Source of the DNA: Mycobacterium sp. 050128
GTDB taxonomy: Bacteria > Actinomycetota > Actinomycetes > Mycobacteriales > Mycobacteriaceae
Length of the DNA: 64,000 nucleotides
Reading direction: 5' to 3'
NCBI RefSeq assembly: GCF_036409155.1
Contig: NZ_JAZGLW010000001.1
Location: forward strand, 2,914,001 to 2,978,000
The stretch's first letter is position 1. Each line of letters starts with the position of its first letter. The position numbers were made by a program, and so were the translations under genes. Below are positions 36,176 through 48,168 of the stretch, piece after piece. The notes beneath the pieces were generated by a model. That model saw only the letters and a program-made list of their open reading frames with translations, ran no database searches and was not told the DNA's origin.

Positions 36176-37329
36176 CGCCGCGTCGGGTCTAGCCCCAGCG
36201 ACACGCCTGCCAGGCCGCGCTTGCGCGACGACAGCTTGTCGGCGACGCCGCGCAGCTCCTTGCCCACCGGCGAATCGGGCGCGCTCAGCACGATCGGCAC
36301 ACCGGAATCGCCGGCGGCGACCAGCGCGGGGTCCAGCGGGATCTGACCCAGCAGCGGCACGTCGGCGCCCACCGCGCGGGACAGCCGCTCGGCCACCTGC
36401 TCGCCGCCGCCCTCGCCGAACACCTGCATGGTGGAGCCGTCCGGCAGCACCAGCCCCGACATGTTCTCCACCACGCCGACGATGCGCTGGCGGGTCTGCA
36501 GCGCGATGCTGCCGGCCCGCTCGGCGACTTCGGCCGCGGCCAGCTGCGGCGTGGTGACGACCAGGATTTCCGCGTTGGGGATCAGCTGAGCCACCGAGAT
36601 GGCGATGTCGCCGGTGCCGGGCGGCAGGTCGAGCAGCAGCACGTCCAGGTCGCCCCAATAGACGTCGGCCAGGAACTGCTGCAAGGCCCGGTGCAGCATC
36701 GGCCCGCGCCACACCACCGGTGTGTTGCCCTCGGTGAACTGGGCGATCGAGATGACCTTCACCTCGTGGGCGATCGGCGGCAGGATCATCGACTCGACCT
36801 GGGTGGGCCGGTCGGTAGTGCCCATCATCCGGGGGATGGAGTGGCCGTGGATGTCGGCGTCCAGCACGCCGACCGACAGGCCGCGGGCGGCCATCGCGGC
36901 GGCCAGGTTGACCGTCACGCTTGACTTCCCGACCCCGCCCTTGCCGGAGGCGACCGCATAGACCCGGGTCAGCGAGCTGGGCTGGGCGAAGGGGATGACG
37001 GGCTCGCGGGCGTCACCGCGCAACTGCTTGCGCAGCTCGGTGCGCTGCTCGTCGTTCATCACGTCGAGGCTGACTTTCACCGCCCCGGTGCCCGGGACGT
37101 CGGCGACGGCCTGGCCGACGCGATCGCTGATCTCGGTCTTCTTCGGGCAGGCGGCGGTGGTCAGGTAGATCTCGACATGCACGCCGCCGTCGGACTGGAC
37201 GTCGATGCTCTTGACCATCCCGAGTTCGGTGATGGGACGCCGCAATTCGGGGTCGATCACCTTGCCCAGCGCGGTGCGGATAGCCGCGGTCAGGTCGGCT
37301 TGGGTACCAGGGGAGTCATGACGGGACAT
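36172..37329 (-). CDS. mrp: Mrp/ApbC-type P-loop ATPase
   Basis: 385 residues from the ATG at 37327-37329. An N-terminal MIP18/DUF59 domain (about 10-95, [20 protein letters not shown]) is followed by a MinD-like ATPase with the deviant Walker [17 protein letters not shown] and [12 protein letters not shown]. The family loads Fe-S clusters onto apoproteins. The CxxC usually found after VENMSG is missing ([10 protein letters not shown]), so cluster binding must differ. The stop overlaps tatB. The Rv1225c to lpqX segment that lies between tatB and mrp in M. tuberculosis is absent. Confidence 0.93.
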   Translation of the reverse strand: MSRHDSPGTQADLTAAIRTALGKVIDPELRRPITELGMVKSIDVQSDGGVHVEIYLTTAACPKKTEISDRVGQAVADVPGTGAVKVSLDVMNDEQRTELRKQLRGDAREPVIPFAQPSSLTRVYAVASGKGGVGKSSVTVNLAAAMAARGLSVGVLDADIHGHSIPRMMGTTDRPTQVESMILPPIAHEVKVISIAQFTEGNTPVVWRGPMLHRALQQFLADVYWGDLDVLLLDLPPGTGDIAISVAQLIPNAEILVVTTPQLAAAEVAERAGSIALQTRQRIVGVVENMSGLVLPDGSTMQVFGEGGGEQVAERLSRAVGADVPLLGQIPLDPALVAAGDSGVPIVLSAPDSPVGKELRGVADKLSSRKRGLAGVSLGLDPTRR

Positions 37330-37375
37330 CACCGCCGAGTGTAGGCGGGCTCGGCTCTTGACCGGCTGGCAGGCG

Positions 37376-38683
37376 TCAGCCGGCCGGAACGGCCGCGGCC
37401 GGAGCCGGGGCGGCCGGGGCGGGCGCCGGCGCTGCCGGTGCGAACGGCTGCGGCGCCGGCGGGGCCTGCGGCGCCCACGGCGGGGCGGCGTTCGGTGGCG
37501 GCGGCGGGGCCAGCGGTGCAAACGGCTGCGGTCCCAACTGCGGGCCGCCCGGCGGCGGGGTTTGCGAGCTGATGCAGATCACCGTGCACCCGGGCATGTG
37601 CCCCTGAATCGGCGACGTATTGGGCGGCGGCGTCATCCAGGGGAACATCGGCGACGACGGCGTGACCTGCTGCTGCTGGCCGGTCAGGTCGATCAGCGGC
37701 ATCCGCGCCATCGGGTCGTCCTGCGGCAGGCCGATCATGTTGATCGGAAGGCCGGGCCCGAGGCCCTCGGGGTGCTCGTCGTGCGCGTTGCCGAGCGGGG
37801 GCGGCGGCCCGGTGATCGGCGGCAGGTCGACCGGGACGACGCCGGTGGCGTATGCCGCGGCCCAGCCCAGCACGTTCTGGGCGTAGGCCGTCGAGTTGTT
37901 GTAGCGCAGAATCGCGGCCATCACCTGGGCCGGGTCGCGCAGGTTCAGCCCGCCACTGCACAGGTAGTGCGCGGCCGTCAGCGTCGAGTCGAACAGGTTC
38001 TGCGGGTCGGCGATGCCGTCGCCGTCGCCGTCGGCGGCATATCGTGCCCAGGTGCCGGGCAGGAACTGCATGGGTCCCATCGCGCGGGCGTAGGTGACGC
38101 GGTTGCCGACGTTGCTGGAGACGATCACCTCGTTGCCGGGCAGCGTGCCGTCCAGCGAGGGGCCGTAGATCGGGGTGACCGCGGTGCCGCGGGCGTCGAC
38201 GGCGCCGCCGCCGGCATGCCCGGATTCGATGCGTCCGATGCCGGCCAGCAGATTCCAGCTGACGCCGCAGGCCGGGTCGGACACCGACATCTTCTGTTCG
38301 GCGTTGCGGTATGCGGTCAGCGCCATCATCGGAATGCCCAGCGCACCAGGCGCATTCACCACTCTGGGCGGCGGCGGTGCCGAGGAGGCGCCCGCCGCGA
38401 CGTGGAAGGCCGTCGGCGCGCGGTCGATGGCGATGAGAACCGGTCCGGACAGATCGGGGACGGTCGGGGAGACCGCGGCGACCGGGGCGATGACGGCATG
38501 CACCGACGGGATGGGGCTCTTCGCGTGTCCGTGAAACGGCTCAGGCGTGGCGCCGACGGCACCCGCGAACACCAACGGGCTGATCACCGCCACGCTGAAG
38601 GCCTGTGCCCGGGTAACCGGAAGCCTCGACTTCCGCACCGCCGCGACGGCCGGGTGGGCACCCAAGCGACCCCCTATGCGCAC
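37376..38683 (-). CDS. Lytic transglycosylase-like exported protein (Rv1230c-like)
   Basis: 435 residues from GTG 38683. An N-terminal membrane or signal segment (about 26-48, AFSVAVISPLVFAGAVGA) precedes an SLT-2-type domain with the catalytic Glu in GIGRIESGHA and the conserved YARAMGPMQFLPGTW and YNNSTAYAQNVLGWAAAY motifs. The C-terminal 130 residues are very rich in Pro and Ala, as in cell-wall-spanning proteins. It should cleave peptidoglycan strands in the cell wall. It lies 46 bp upstream of mrp in the same direction. Confidence 0.88.
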   Translation of the reverse strand: MRIGGRLGAHPAVAAVRKSRLPVTRAQAFSVAVISPLVFAGAVGATPEPFHGHAKSPIPSVHAVIAPVAAVSPTVPDLSGPVLIAIDRAPTAFHVAAGASSAPPPPRVVNAPGALGIPMMALTAYRNAEQKMSVSDPACGVSWNLLAGIGRIESGHAGGGAVDARGTAVTPIYGPSLDGTLPGNEVIVSSNVGNRVTYARAMGPMQFLPGTWARYAADGDGDGIADPQNLFDSTLTAAHYLCSGGLNLRDPAQVMAAILRYNNSTAYAQNVLGWAAAYATGVVPVDLPPITGPPPPLGNAHDEHPEGLGPGLPINMIGLPQDDPMARMPLIDLTGQQQQVTPSSPMFPWMTPPPNTSPIQGHMPGCTVICISSQTPPPGGPQLGPQPFAPLAPPPPPNAAPPWAPQAPPAPQPFAPAAPAPAPAAPAPAAAVPAG

Positions 38684-38855
38684 TCCACCGTCCTAAGTAT
38701 GTGGGTCGCCGGAGACCTTGTGAGCTGCCGGAAACCTGTTCTTAGCCTCGTGAACTAGATCACCATACATAACTCTTGTGACGGGAGTGGCGCAATGGTG
38801 GATTCGGTATTCAGGGGGATCTCTTAGTGGTCCGTACCTGGCCCGGACCAGGTGA

Positions 38856-39365
38856 TCACCGGCGGGTCGGGGGCTCCTCGGCCGGGATCTGCACGTCCGG
38901 TCTGGTCAGCAGGGCGCGTAGTTCCTCCAGCTCGTCACGCAGGAATTCGCGGGTCACAACCTCCCCGATCGCCAGCCGCAGGGCGGCCAGCTCGCGCGAC
39001 AAATATTCGGTGTCGGCTTTGGTCTGGGCGGCGCGGCGACGATCCTCGTCGAGGGTGACCCGGTCCCGGTTCTCCTGACGGTTCTGGGCCAGCAGGATCA
39101 GCGGTGCGGCGTAGGCGGCCTGGGTGGAGAAGGCCAGGTTCAGCAGGATGAACGGGTACGGGTCGAAGCGCCAACTCACCGCGACCAGGTTGATCGCGAT
39201 CCACACGATCACGATGACGGTCTGGATCAGCAGGTAGCGGCCGGTGCCGAAGAAGCGCGCGATGGCCTCGGTGCTCTGCCCCACCGCCTCGGGATCCAAG
39301 CGCAGGGACAGGCCGCGCGACGTCCGCGGGGTGTAGAGCCGCCGTACCGGCGCCGACTTGCTCAC
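38856..39365 (-). CDS. DUF1003 membrane protein (Rv1231c-like)
   Basis: 169 residues from the GTG at 39363-39365, which overlaps the stop of the upstream gene (GTGA). Two transmembrane helices lie at about 49-66 and 73-94 (LIQTVIVIVWIAINLVAV and FILLNLAFSTQAAYAAPLIL). A coiled-coil region with paired Arg and Glu follows, then a short C-terminal tail. This is the DUF1003 pattern. The function is unknown. Its partner upstream is a CBS/MgtE-N protein, and fusion or pairing of these domains hints at divalent-cation handling, as an inference. Confidence 0.87.
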   Translation of the reverse strand: MSKSAPVRRLYTPRTSRGLSLRLDPEAVGQSTEAIARFFGTGRYLLIQTVIVIVWIAINLVAVSWRFDPYPFILLNLAFSTQAAYAAPLILLAQNRQENRDRVTLDEDRRRAAQTKADTEYLSRELAALRLAIGEVVTREFLRDELEELRALLTRPDVQIPAEEPPTRR

Positions 39366-40672
39366 GAGGCCCCCTCGGTTGCTTCGGCGCCGCGGACGGC
39401 CGCGGTCAGCTCTTGGGCTTGCGCGCGCCAATCGTGCGGCAGCAGGTGATCGAGCAGGTCGTCGACGGTGACCGCGCCCAGCAGGTGGCTCTGGTCGTCG
39501 ACCACGGGCCCGCACACCAGGTTGTAGGCGGCGAGGTAGCGGGTGACGGACGCCAGTGTGGTCTCCGGAGCCAGGGTGAGCAGATCACTGTCGACGATTC
39601 CGCCGACCAGGTCGCTCGGCGGTTCGCGAAGCAGCTTCTGCAGCGGGACGCAGCCCAGGTACTTCCCGGTGGGCGTGGCGGTCGGTGGGCGCGTCACGAA
39701 CACCATCGACGACAGCGCGGGGGTGAGGTCGGGATCGCGGACTAGGGCCAGCGCCTCGGCCACCGTCGTGTCGGCGGTCAGCACCACCGGATCAGACGTC
39801 ATCAACCCACCGGCGGTGTCGGGCGAGTGTTTCAAAAGCCTTCGCACCGGGGCGGATTCGTCGGGGTCCATCCGGGCCAGCAGCAGCTCGGCATCCGTCG
39901 GATTCAGCTCGCCGAGCAGGTCGGCGGCGTCGTCGGGGTCCATCTCCTCGAGGACGTCGGCCGCGCGTTCGGTGCCCAGGTGCGACAGCGCGTCGGCCTG
40001 CTCCGACTCGGGCAACTCCTGCAGGATGTCGGCCAACCGCTCGTCGGTGAGGGCCTTGAACACCTCGGTGCGCCGTTTGGCCGGCAGCCCGCGGATGGCG
40101 TCGGCCACGTCGACCGCGCGGCGTCCCTCGAACTGGTTGAGCAGCTGCGCCACCGCCTGACCCGGCATCGCCAACGCCGACGGTGTCAAGCCGTGCACGC
40201 TTTGCCAGTCGACGACGTGTGCCGGTCCACGCCGACCGAGCCGACGCTGGCTTCGCACCGCGATTCTGGTCACCAGCCAGTCGCGGGTCCGGGACTGCTC
40301 AATGCCCAAATCGGTGATCACGACGTCGCGCCCGACCAATTCCGGCAGTTCGGGGTCGTTGACCGTGACGGGGGTGTCGAGGATCTGACCGATCGCCAGC
40401 ACCTCGCCCGGACGCTGCTCGAAGTGGCGCAGGGACACGCTGCCGGTGTTCAGGGTCACGGCGTGGGGTTCGATCGCGGCGACGCGCAGCATCGGGATGA
40501 AGATGCTGCGGCGGGTGGCCAGATCCACGACCAGGCCGAGCACGCGCGGTTGCTGGCGGACGATGCTGATGCTGATCACGACATCGCGGATGCGGCCGAA
40601 GTTTTCGCCCATCGGCCCCAACACCAACATCCGCGCCAGCCGCGCCACATACACCCTGTTGACCGATGCCAT
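39362..40672 (-). CDS. MgtE-N/CBS-domain protein without channel domain (Rv1232c-like)
   Basis: 436 residues from the ATG at 40670-40672. An N-terminal PRC-barrel-like part (MLVLGPMGENFGRIRDVVIS) is followed by MgtE intracellular N-domain superhelix repeats (LPAKRRTEVFKALTDERLAD, MDPDDAADLLGELNP) and a CBS pair (TSDPVVLTADTTVAEALALV). The MgtE transmembrane magnesium channel is absent, so the protein is soluble and may sense magnesium or nucleotides. It is coupled by GTGA to the DUF1003 membrane protein, which may supply the membrane part. Confidence 0.88.
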   Translation of the reverse strand: MASVNRVYVARLARMLVLGPMGENFGRIRDVVISISIVRQQPRVLGLVVDLATRRSIFIPMLRVAAIEPHAVTLNTGSVSLRHFEQRPGEVLAIGQILDTPVTVNDPELPELVGRDVVITDLGIEQSRTRDWLVTRIAVRSQRRLGRRGPAHVVDWQSVHGLTPSALAMPGQAVAQLLNQFEGRRAVDVADAIRGLPAKRRTEVFKALTDERLADILQELPESEQADALSHLGTERAADVLEEMDPDDAADLLGELNPTDAELLLARMDPDESAPVRRLLKHSPDTAGGLMTSDPVVLTADTTVAEALALVRDPDLTPALSSMVFVTRPPTATPTGKYLGCVPLQKLLREPPSDLVGGIVDSDLLTLAPETTLASVTRYLAAYNLVCGPVVDDQSHLLGAVTVDDLLDHLLPHDWRAQAQELTAAVRGAEATEGAS

Positions 40673-40731
40673 GGGAGAGAGCCTAGGCAGCCAGTCGCGC
40701 GATGGCAGCGAACCGGCTCTGGCGAGCCCTG

Positions 40732-41289
40732 TTAATGGGAATGCACCGCAAAAATCATCACGATCAGAGCCACGACCAGGGTCGCGATGCCGATCACGAT
40801 GCCGGCGACGGCCATGCCGTAACCGTCTTGGCGGGTCCGCTTGATCTGGTCGATCGCGATGGTGCCCAGCACGATCGCCACGATCCCGCCGACGCAGCAG
40901 AACAAGCCGGTGAACGATGTGATCAGCGCCGCGATCGCCATCCCGTTCGTACCGGACGGGATGGCCTCGTGCGACCAGTAATCGCCCGGATAATCCGGTG
41001 CCGGGTAATAACCGCCGGGATACGGCGCGGGACCGTACCCGGGTGGCGGGCCGCCGAATTGCGCAGGTCCCGGTGGGTAGGACGGTGCGCCGGGCGGCTG
41101 CTGGTAGCCGAACGGCGGGGTGAAGTGCGGGTATTCGAGCGGGGGATAGGGCGGGGCCGGATAGTCCGCTGGTGGAGGTGCGCCCGGGGGATTCCAGGGG
41201 GCTGCCCATCCCGGTTGGTCAGGACGCTGCCCGCCCGCCGCGTGCGGATGGGCGGCATCTTCTCCGCTGGCACCCCCGGGAGCTGTCAT
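40732..41289 (-). CDS. Proline-rich DUF4190 membrane protein (Rv1233c-like)
   Basis: 185 residues from the ATG at 41287-41289 (MTAPGGASGED). The first 110 residues are Pro, Gly and Tyr-rich (YPAPPYPPLEY style). Two transmembrane helices follow (about 116-142 and 158-181), with GGIVAIVLGTIAIDQIKR between them, the DUF4190 pattern. A structural or scaffolding role at the membrane is possible; no enzymatic motif is present. It is divergent from the next gene across 86 bp. An upstream in-frame ATG at 41376 overlaps that gene and is rejected. Confidence 0.85.
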   Translation of the reverse strand: MTAPGGASGEDAAHPHAAGGQRPDQPGWAAPWNPPGAPPPADYPAPPYPPLEYPHFTPPFGYQQPPGAPSYPPGPAQFGGPPPGYGPAPYPGGYYPAPDYPGDYWSHEAIPSGTNGMAIAALITSFTGLFCCVGGIVAIVLGTIAIDQIKRTRQDGYGMAVAGIVIGIATLVVALIVMIFAVHSH

Positions 41290-41375
41290 GGTGTTCAACC
41301 TAGCTTGCAGGCTGCCTCGATAGGGTGTGAGGGCCGAGGTGAAACTACGGCCCCGGCGTAGGAGAATGAGCTGCA

Positions 41376-41903
41376 ATGACTAGTCCTTTCCAGCCTGGCC
41401 AAGTCCCTGGTGCAACGCCCACTGGCGCGGCCGCGGGCCGGCGCAGTGTGCCGCAGTTGCCGACTCCGCCCAAGGGCTGGCCGGTGGGCTCCTATCCCAC
41501 CTATGCCGAAGCGCAGCGCGCCGTCGACTACCTGTCCGAGCAGCAGTTCCCGGTGCAGCAGGTGACCATCGTCGGCGTCGACCTGATGCAGGTCGAGCGG
41601 GTCACCGGCCGCCTTTCGTGGCCCAAGGTGCTCGGTGGTGGTGTGCTCAGCGGGGCCTGGCTCGGGCTGTTCATCGGGTTGGTGCTCGGCTTCTTCAGCC
41701 CCAACCCGTGGGGCGCGCTGGCGACCGGCTTGGTTGCCGGGGTGTTCTTCGGTTTGATCACTTCCGCTGTTCCGTACTCAATGGCCCGTGGCACGCGGGA
41801 TTTCAGCTCGACGATGCAATTGGTTGCCGGCCGCTACGACGTACTCTGCGATCCGCAGAATGCCGAGCGGGCCCGGGATTTGCTTGCGCGACTGGCGATT
41901 TGA
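41376..41903 (+). CDS. Membrane protein with general-stress 17M-like domain (Rv1234-like)
   Basis: 175 residues, as in Rv1234. The Pro-rich N-terminus is followed by VGSYPTYAEAQRAVDYLSEQ (the YflT-type start) and two glycine-rich transmembrane helices (about 86-106 and 110-130). The domain is common in actinobacterial stress proteins, but its role is unknown. It precedes the trehalose transporter operon by 18 bp and may be co-transcribed with lpqY, as I recall for M. tuberculosis. Confidence 0.85.
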   Translation: MTSPFQPGQVPGATPTGAAAGRRSVPQLPTPPKGWPVGSYPTYAEAQRAVDYLSEQQFPVQQVTIVGVDLMQVERVTGRLSWPKVLGGGVLSGAWLGLFIGLVLGFFSPNPWGALATGLVAGVFFGLITSAVPYSMARGTRDFSSTMQLVAGRYDVLCDPQNAERARDLLARLAI

Positions 41904-44222
<2,319 letters not shown>

Positions 44223-44233
<11 letters not shown>

Positions 44234-45062
44234 GTCGGCGCGAGCGCGGCGCACCGCGATGTGGGTCGTGATCAATACGGTGGTCGTGGTGTACGCGCTG
44301 GTGCCGGTGCTCTGGATTCTCAGCCTGTCCCTGAAGCCGACGTCAACTGTGCGGGACGGCAAGCTGATCCCGTCGTCGGTGACGCTGGAAAACTATCGCG
44401 GAATCTTTCGCGGCGACGTCTTCATCTCGGCGCTGATCAACTCGATCGGAATCGCGTTGATCGCGACCGCGATCGCGGTACTGCTGGGTGCGATGGCGGC
44501 CTACGCGATCGCCCGGCTGAACTTTCCCGGCAAGCGGCTGCTGGTCGGCTCCACCTTGCTGATCACGATGTTCCCGGCCATCTCGTTGGTCACGCCGCTG
44601 TTCGAAATCGAACGCTGGACGGGGCTTTTCGACACCTGGCCCGGGCTGATTCTGCCCTACATCACCTTCGCGTTACCGCTTTCCATCTACACCTTGTCGG
44701 CCTTCTTCCGCGAGATCCCCTGGGATCTGGAGAAGGCGGCCAAGATGGACGGTGCCACGCCGGGGCAGACCTTCCGCAAGATCATCGTCCCGCTGGCCGC
44801 GCCCGGGCTGGTCACCGCCGCGATTCTGGTGTTCATCTTCGCCTGGAACGACCTGCTGCTGGCGCTGTCGCTGACCGCCACCAAGGCGGCGATCACCGCG
44901 CCGGTGGCGATCGCGAACTTTCCCGGCAGCTCCCAATTCGAGGAACCAACCGGATCAATCGCGGCCGGTGCCATCGTGATTACGGTGCCGATCATCGTGT
45001 TTGTTCTAATCTTCCAACGACGGATTGTCGCCGGGTTGACCTCAGGCGCCGTGAAGGGATAA
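44223..45062 (+). CDS. sugB: Trehalose ABC permease SugB
   Basis: 279 residues from ATG 44223, with GGTGAGGTCG directly ahead. An in-frame ATG at 44211 overlaps sugA more deeply and is less likely. It is a MalG-type permease with six transmembrane helices and the coupling loop [20 protein letters not shown]. It pairs with SugA in the membrane part of the trehalose importer. sugC follows after 4 bp. Confidence 0.95.
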
Positions 45063-45066
45063 CGCG

Positions 45067-46248
45067 ATGGCCGAGATTGTGCTGGAGCACGTCAACAAGA
45101 GTTACCCCGATGGGCACACCGCGGTGGTCGACCTGAACCTCACCATCGCCGACGGCGAGTTCCTGATCCTGGTCGGGCCGTCGGGCTGTGGAAAAACCAC
45201 CACGTTGAATATGATTGCCGGTCTTGAGGATATCTCGTCGGGCGAGCTGCGCATCGGCGGCGAACGCGTCAACGAGAAGGCGCCGAAGGACCGCGACATC
45301 GCGATGGTGTTCCAGTCCTATGCGCTGTATCCGCACATGACGGTTCGCCAAAACATCGCCTTCCCGCTGACCCTGGCGAAGATGAAGAAGGCCGACATCG
45401 CGCAGAAGGTCGAGGAAACAGCGAAAACCCTTGACCTGAGCGAACTTCTGGATCGCAAGCCCTCCCAGTTGTCGGGTGGGCAACGGCAGCGCGTCGCGAT
45501 GGGCCGAGCCATCGTGCGCCAGCCGAAGGCCTTCTTGATGGACGAGCCGTTGTCCAACCTCGACGCCAAGCTGCGGGTGCAGATGCGCGGCGAGATCGCC
45601 CGGCTGCAGCGCCGGCTGGGCACCACCACCGTCTACGTCACCCACGACCAGACCGAGGCGATGACGTTGGGAGATCGCGTGGTGGTGATGCACGGCGGGG
45701 TCGCCCAGCAGGTCGGCACGCCCGGGGAGCTCTACGAGCGCCCCGCGAATCTGTTCGTCGCGGGCTTCATCGGCTCGCCGCCGATGAACTTCTTCCCCGC
45801 CACGCTGACGTCGTCCGGGCTGACCCTGCCCTTCGGTGACGTGATGCTGGCTCCGGAAGTCCAGGATGTGATTGCCCGGCACCCGAAACCGGACCCCAAA
45901 CCTGGCGGCGTCATCGTCGGGGTGCGGCCCGAGCACCTGCTGGACGCCGCGTTGATCGACGGCTACCAGCGCATCACGGCGATGACCTTCGAGGTGAAGG
46001 TCGATCTGGTCGAATCGCTGGGGGCCGACAAGTACGTGTACTTCACCACCACCGGATGCGACGTGCATTCGGTGCAGCTCGACGAGCTGGCCGCCGAGTC
46101 CAAGGTCGTCGAAAACCAGTTCGTGGCAAGGGTTCCCGCCGAGTCTAAGGCCGTCATCGGCCAGTCGATCGAATTGGCCTTCGACACCGCGAAACTCGCC
46201 GTGTTCGACGCCGATTCCGGTGCGAACCTGACCGTGCCCAGCACGTGA
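45067..46248 (+). CDS. sugC: Trehalose ABC ATPase SugC
   Basis: 393 residues, as in Rv1238. Walker A is [12 protein letters not shown], the signature [14 protein letters not shown], Walker [15 protein letters not shown] and the switch His in [12 protein letters not shown]-terminal MalK-like regulatory OB domain (about 240-393) follows. It energises trehalose uptake. The stop overlaps the SUFU-like gene by GTGA, extending the operon beyond sugC. Confidence 0.97.
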   Translation: MAEIVLEHVNKSYPDGHTAVVDLNLTIADGEFLILVGPSGCGKTTTLNMIAGLEDISSGELRIGGERVNEKAPKDRDIAMVFQSYALYPHMTVRQNIAFPLTLAKMKKADIAQKVEETAKTLDLSELLDRKPSQLSGGQRQRVAMGRAIVRQPKAFLMDEPLSNLDAKLRVQMRGEIARLQRRLGTTTVYVTHDQTEAMTLGDRVVVMHGGVAQQVGTPGELYERPANLFVAGFIGSPPMNFFPATLTSSGLTLPFGDVMLAPEVQDVIARHPKPDPKPGGVIVGVRPEHLLDAALIDGYQRITAMTFEVKVDLVESLGADKYVYFTTTGCDVHSVQLDELAAESKVVENQFVARVPAESKAVIGQSIELAFDTAKLAVFDADSGANLTVPST

Positions 46249-46850
46249 CCCAGATCCTGGACCAGGTACGGGCTCACCTGCGCGACCACTTCGCCAAGGC
46301 GGGGCAGTGGGGTGAGCCCGATTCGGCGAGCGTGACGTTTCTGGGTGCCGAGCCGACCGAAGTGCTGCGGTTCCGCGCGAAAGACGGCTTGGTGCAGTAC
46401 GTGTCGCTGGGATGCTCGCGTCACCCGATGGGCGATCCCACCGAAATCGTTGTCGACCCGCAGCGCGGCCCGCGCGCCGAGATCGTGCTCTGTCTGCGAG
46501 ATCCGGGGCCGGCCACTGGAATTGCCCGCAGCCTGGCGTTACTGGCGGCCTCGCCGGCCGTCGACGGCGTGGTGCTCGTCGCCGATGCGCTGATCGATCT
46601 CGGTTCGCCGCTGTGGGCGTTGCCGTCGCGGCGGGTTCCCTTCACGGCTGTTCTGTTGGGCCGCAGCGACATTGCGGATCTACCGCTGGAGCCGCCGCGC
46701 GACCCGGTGACGTTTCTCGCGGCGACGCCGATCACCGCGACCGAGGCGGCGTGGGTGCGGCTCAAGGGCGCCGAGGCCATGCGGCAGGCGTGGCAGAGCG
46801 ACGGTGTCGACGTGCTGGATCCGAATCGGCGTGCGGCACAACCAAATTGA
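46245..46850 (+). CDS. Suppressor-of-fused (SUFU)-like protein
   Basis: 201 residues from the GTG in the GTGA overlap with sugC. The pattern [27 protein letters not shown] and [13 protein letters not shown] resembles the bacterial suppressor-of-fused domain, a fold otherwise known from Hedgehog signalling and from bacterial polymorphic-toxin immunity proteins. No membrane helix or catalytic motif is seen. M. tuberculosis H37Rv goes straight from sugC to corA at this place, to my memory. Its coupling to the trehalose transporter is firm; its role is unknown. Confidence 0.72.
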   Translation: MTQILDQVRAHLRDHFAKAGQWGEPDSASVTFLGAEPTEVLRFRAKDGLVQYVSLGCSRHPMGDPTEIVVDPQRGPRAEIVLCLRDPGPATGIARSLALLAASPAVDGVVLVADALIDLGSPLWALPSRRVPFTAVLLGRSDIADLPLEPPRDPVTFLAATPITATEAAWVRLKGAEAMRQAWQSDGVDVLDPNRRAAQPN

Positions 46851-46851
46851 G

Positions 46852-47952
46852 CTAAAGCCAGTTGTTACGCCGGAATTGGAAGTACAGGACCAGGCAGGCC
46901 AACGTCATCAACGCCATGATCCCCGGGTAGCCATACGTCCAGTCGAGCTCGGGCATGAAGTGGAAGTTCATGCCGTAGATGGCGGCGACCATGGTGGGCA
47001 CCGCCAAAATACCGGCCCAGGCCGCCATCTTGCGCATGTCGTTGTTCTGCTGCATGCCGACCCGGGCCAGCGCGGCCTGCACCAGCGAGTTGAGCATGTC
47101 GTCGTAGCTGGCGATCTGGTCGGCGGCCTCGGAGTGGTGATCACCGACGTCGCGCAGATAGCGCCGCACCTCTTTGGAGATCAGGTCCTTGTTCTCCACC
47201 TGGATTCGGTGGAACGCCGCGGACAGTGGGTTGACGCAACGGCGAAGCTCGACGACCTCACGCTTGAGCATGTAGATCGGTTCGATGTCGAGCTTGCGGC
47301 CGGGGGCGAACGCCACCTCCTCGATGCTGTCGATGTCGCCTTCCATCAATCGGGTCACCTCGAGATAGTGATCCACGACGTGGTCGGCGATCGCGTGCAT
47401 CACCGCGAACGGGCCCAGCCGCAGCTGTTCGCCGTCGGCTTCCATTGCCTTGCGCACGTCGGCCAGTCCGCTGTGTTCGCCGTGGCGGACCGTGACCACG
47501 AAATCCTTGCCGACGAAGACCATCACCTCGCCGCTTTGCACGATCTCGCGTGCCAGCGCCACCGACTCGTGCGGAACGTACTGGACCGTCTTGAGCACCA
47601 GCACCAGTGTGTCGTCGTAGCGTTCCAGCTTGGGCCGCTGGTGGGCGCAGACCGCGTCTTCGACGGCCAGAGCGTGCAACCCGAAAACGTCGGCCACTTC
47701 CTTCATCTGGGTCTCGTCCGGCTCGTACAAGCCAACCCAGACGAATGCCTCATGTCCCAGCATCTCGATCTGGTGCACCTTGCTGCAGGCGGCCGTGTAG
47801 GTGAACTTGCCGGGCAGCCGGTGCCCTCCGACGTAGACCGCGCAGTCGACCAGGGCATCGCGCGCCGGGCTAGGTGGAGCCTCGGGTTCCGGACGCGGCT
47901 CGTGCGCGATCGTGCGAAGCGCTTCCGGCAATGCGTCGAAACCCTCGAACAC
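46852..47952 (-). CDS. corA: CorA-family magnesium/cobalt transporter
   Basis: 366 residues, as in Rv1239c. A large cytosolic N-domain is followed by two C-terminal transmembrane helices with the selectivity motif GMNFHFMPE between them (AAIYGMNFHFMPEL). The start GTG 47952 has TAGGAGGTTGA directly ahead. It is a pentameric channel for Mg2+ or Co2+ uptake. It is convergent with the SUFU-like gene, one base between the stops. Confidence 0.95.
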   Translation of the reverse strand: MFEGFDALPEALRTIAHEPRPEPEAPPSPARDALVDCAVYVGGHRLPGKFTYTAACSKVHQIEMLGHEAFVWVGLYEPDETQMKEVADVFGLHALAVEDAVCAHQRPKLERYDDTLVLVLKTVQYVPHESVALAREIVQSGEVMVFVGKDFVVTVRHGEHSGLADVRKAMEADGEQLRLGPFAVMHAIADHVVDHYLEVTRLMEGDIDSIEEVAFAPGRKLDIEPIYMLKREVVELRRCVNPLSAAFHRIQVENKDLISKEVRRYLRDVGDHHSEAADQIASYDDMLNSLVQAALARVGMQQNNDMRKMAAWAGILAVPTMVAAIYGMNFHFMPELDWTYGYPGIMALMTLACLVLYFQFRRNNWL

Positions 47953-48168
47953 CTCAACCTCCTAACGCAGCACAGGTCTGGCAGAGCGGTGCTCCATGCT
48001 ACGCGTCCTGGTAAAACACCGAATGACAAGGCACGCCGCGGGATCGGTTGCCCGACGGGCCGCGGCGAATTCTCCGTGGCGTCGGACCGGAGATTTCCGG
48101 CAAGCAAGGGTGCGCTAGTTTCGACCCGAAGCCAAACGACCGAACTTTCTCCATAAGGAGCCAACGAC

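Noticed and set aside
38785..38809. tRNA-like D-arm sequence (GAGTGGCGCAATGGTGGATTCG)
   Set aside because: It resembles the 5' half of a tRNA-Leu, but no anticodon arm, T-arm or acceptor pairing follows, so it is taken as coincidence in the promoter region of the transglycosylase gene.
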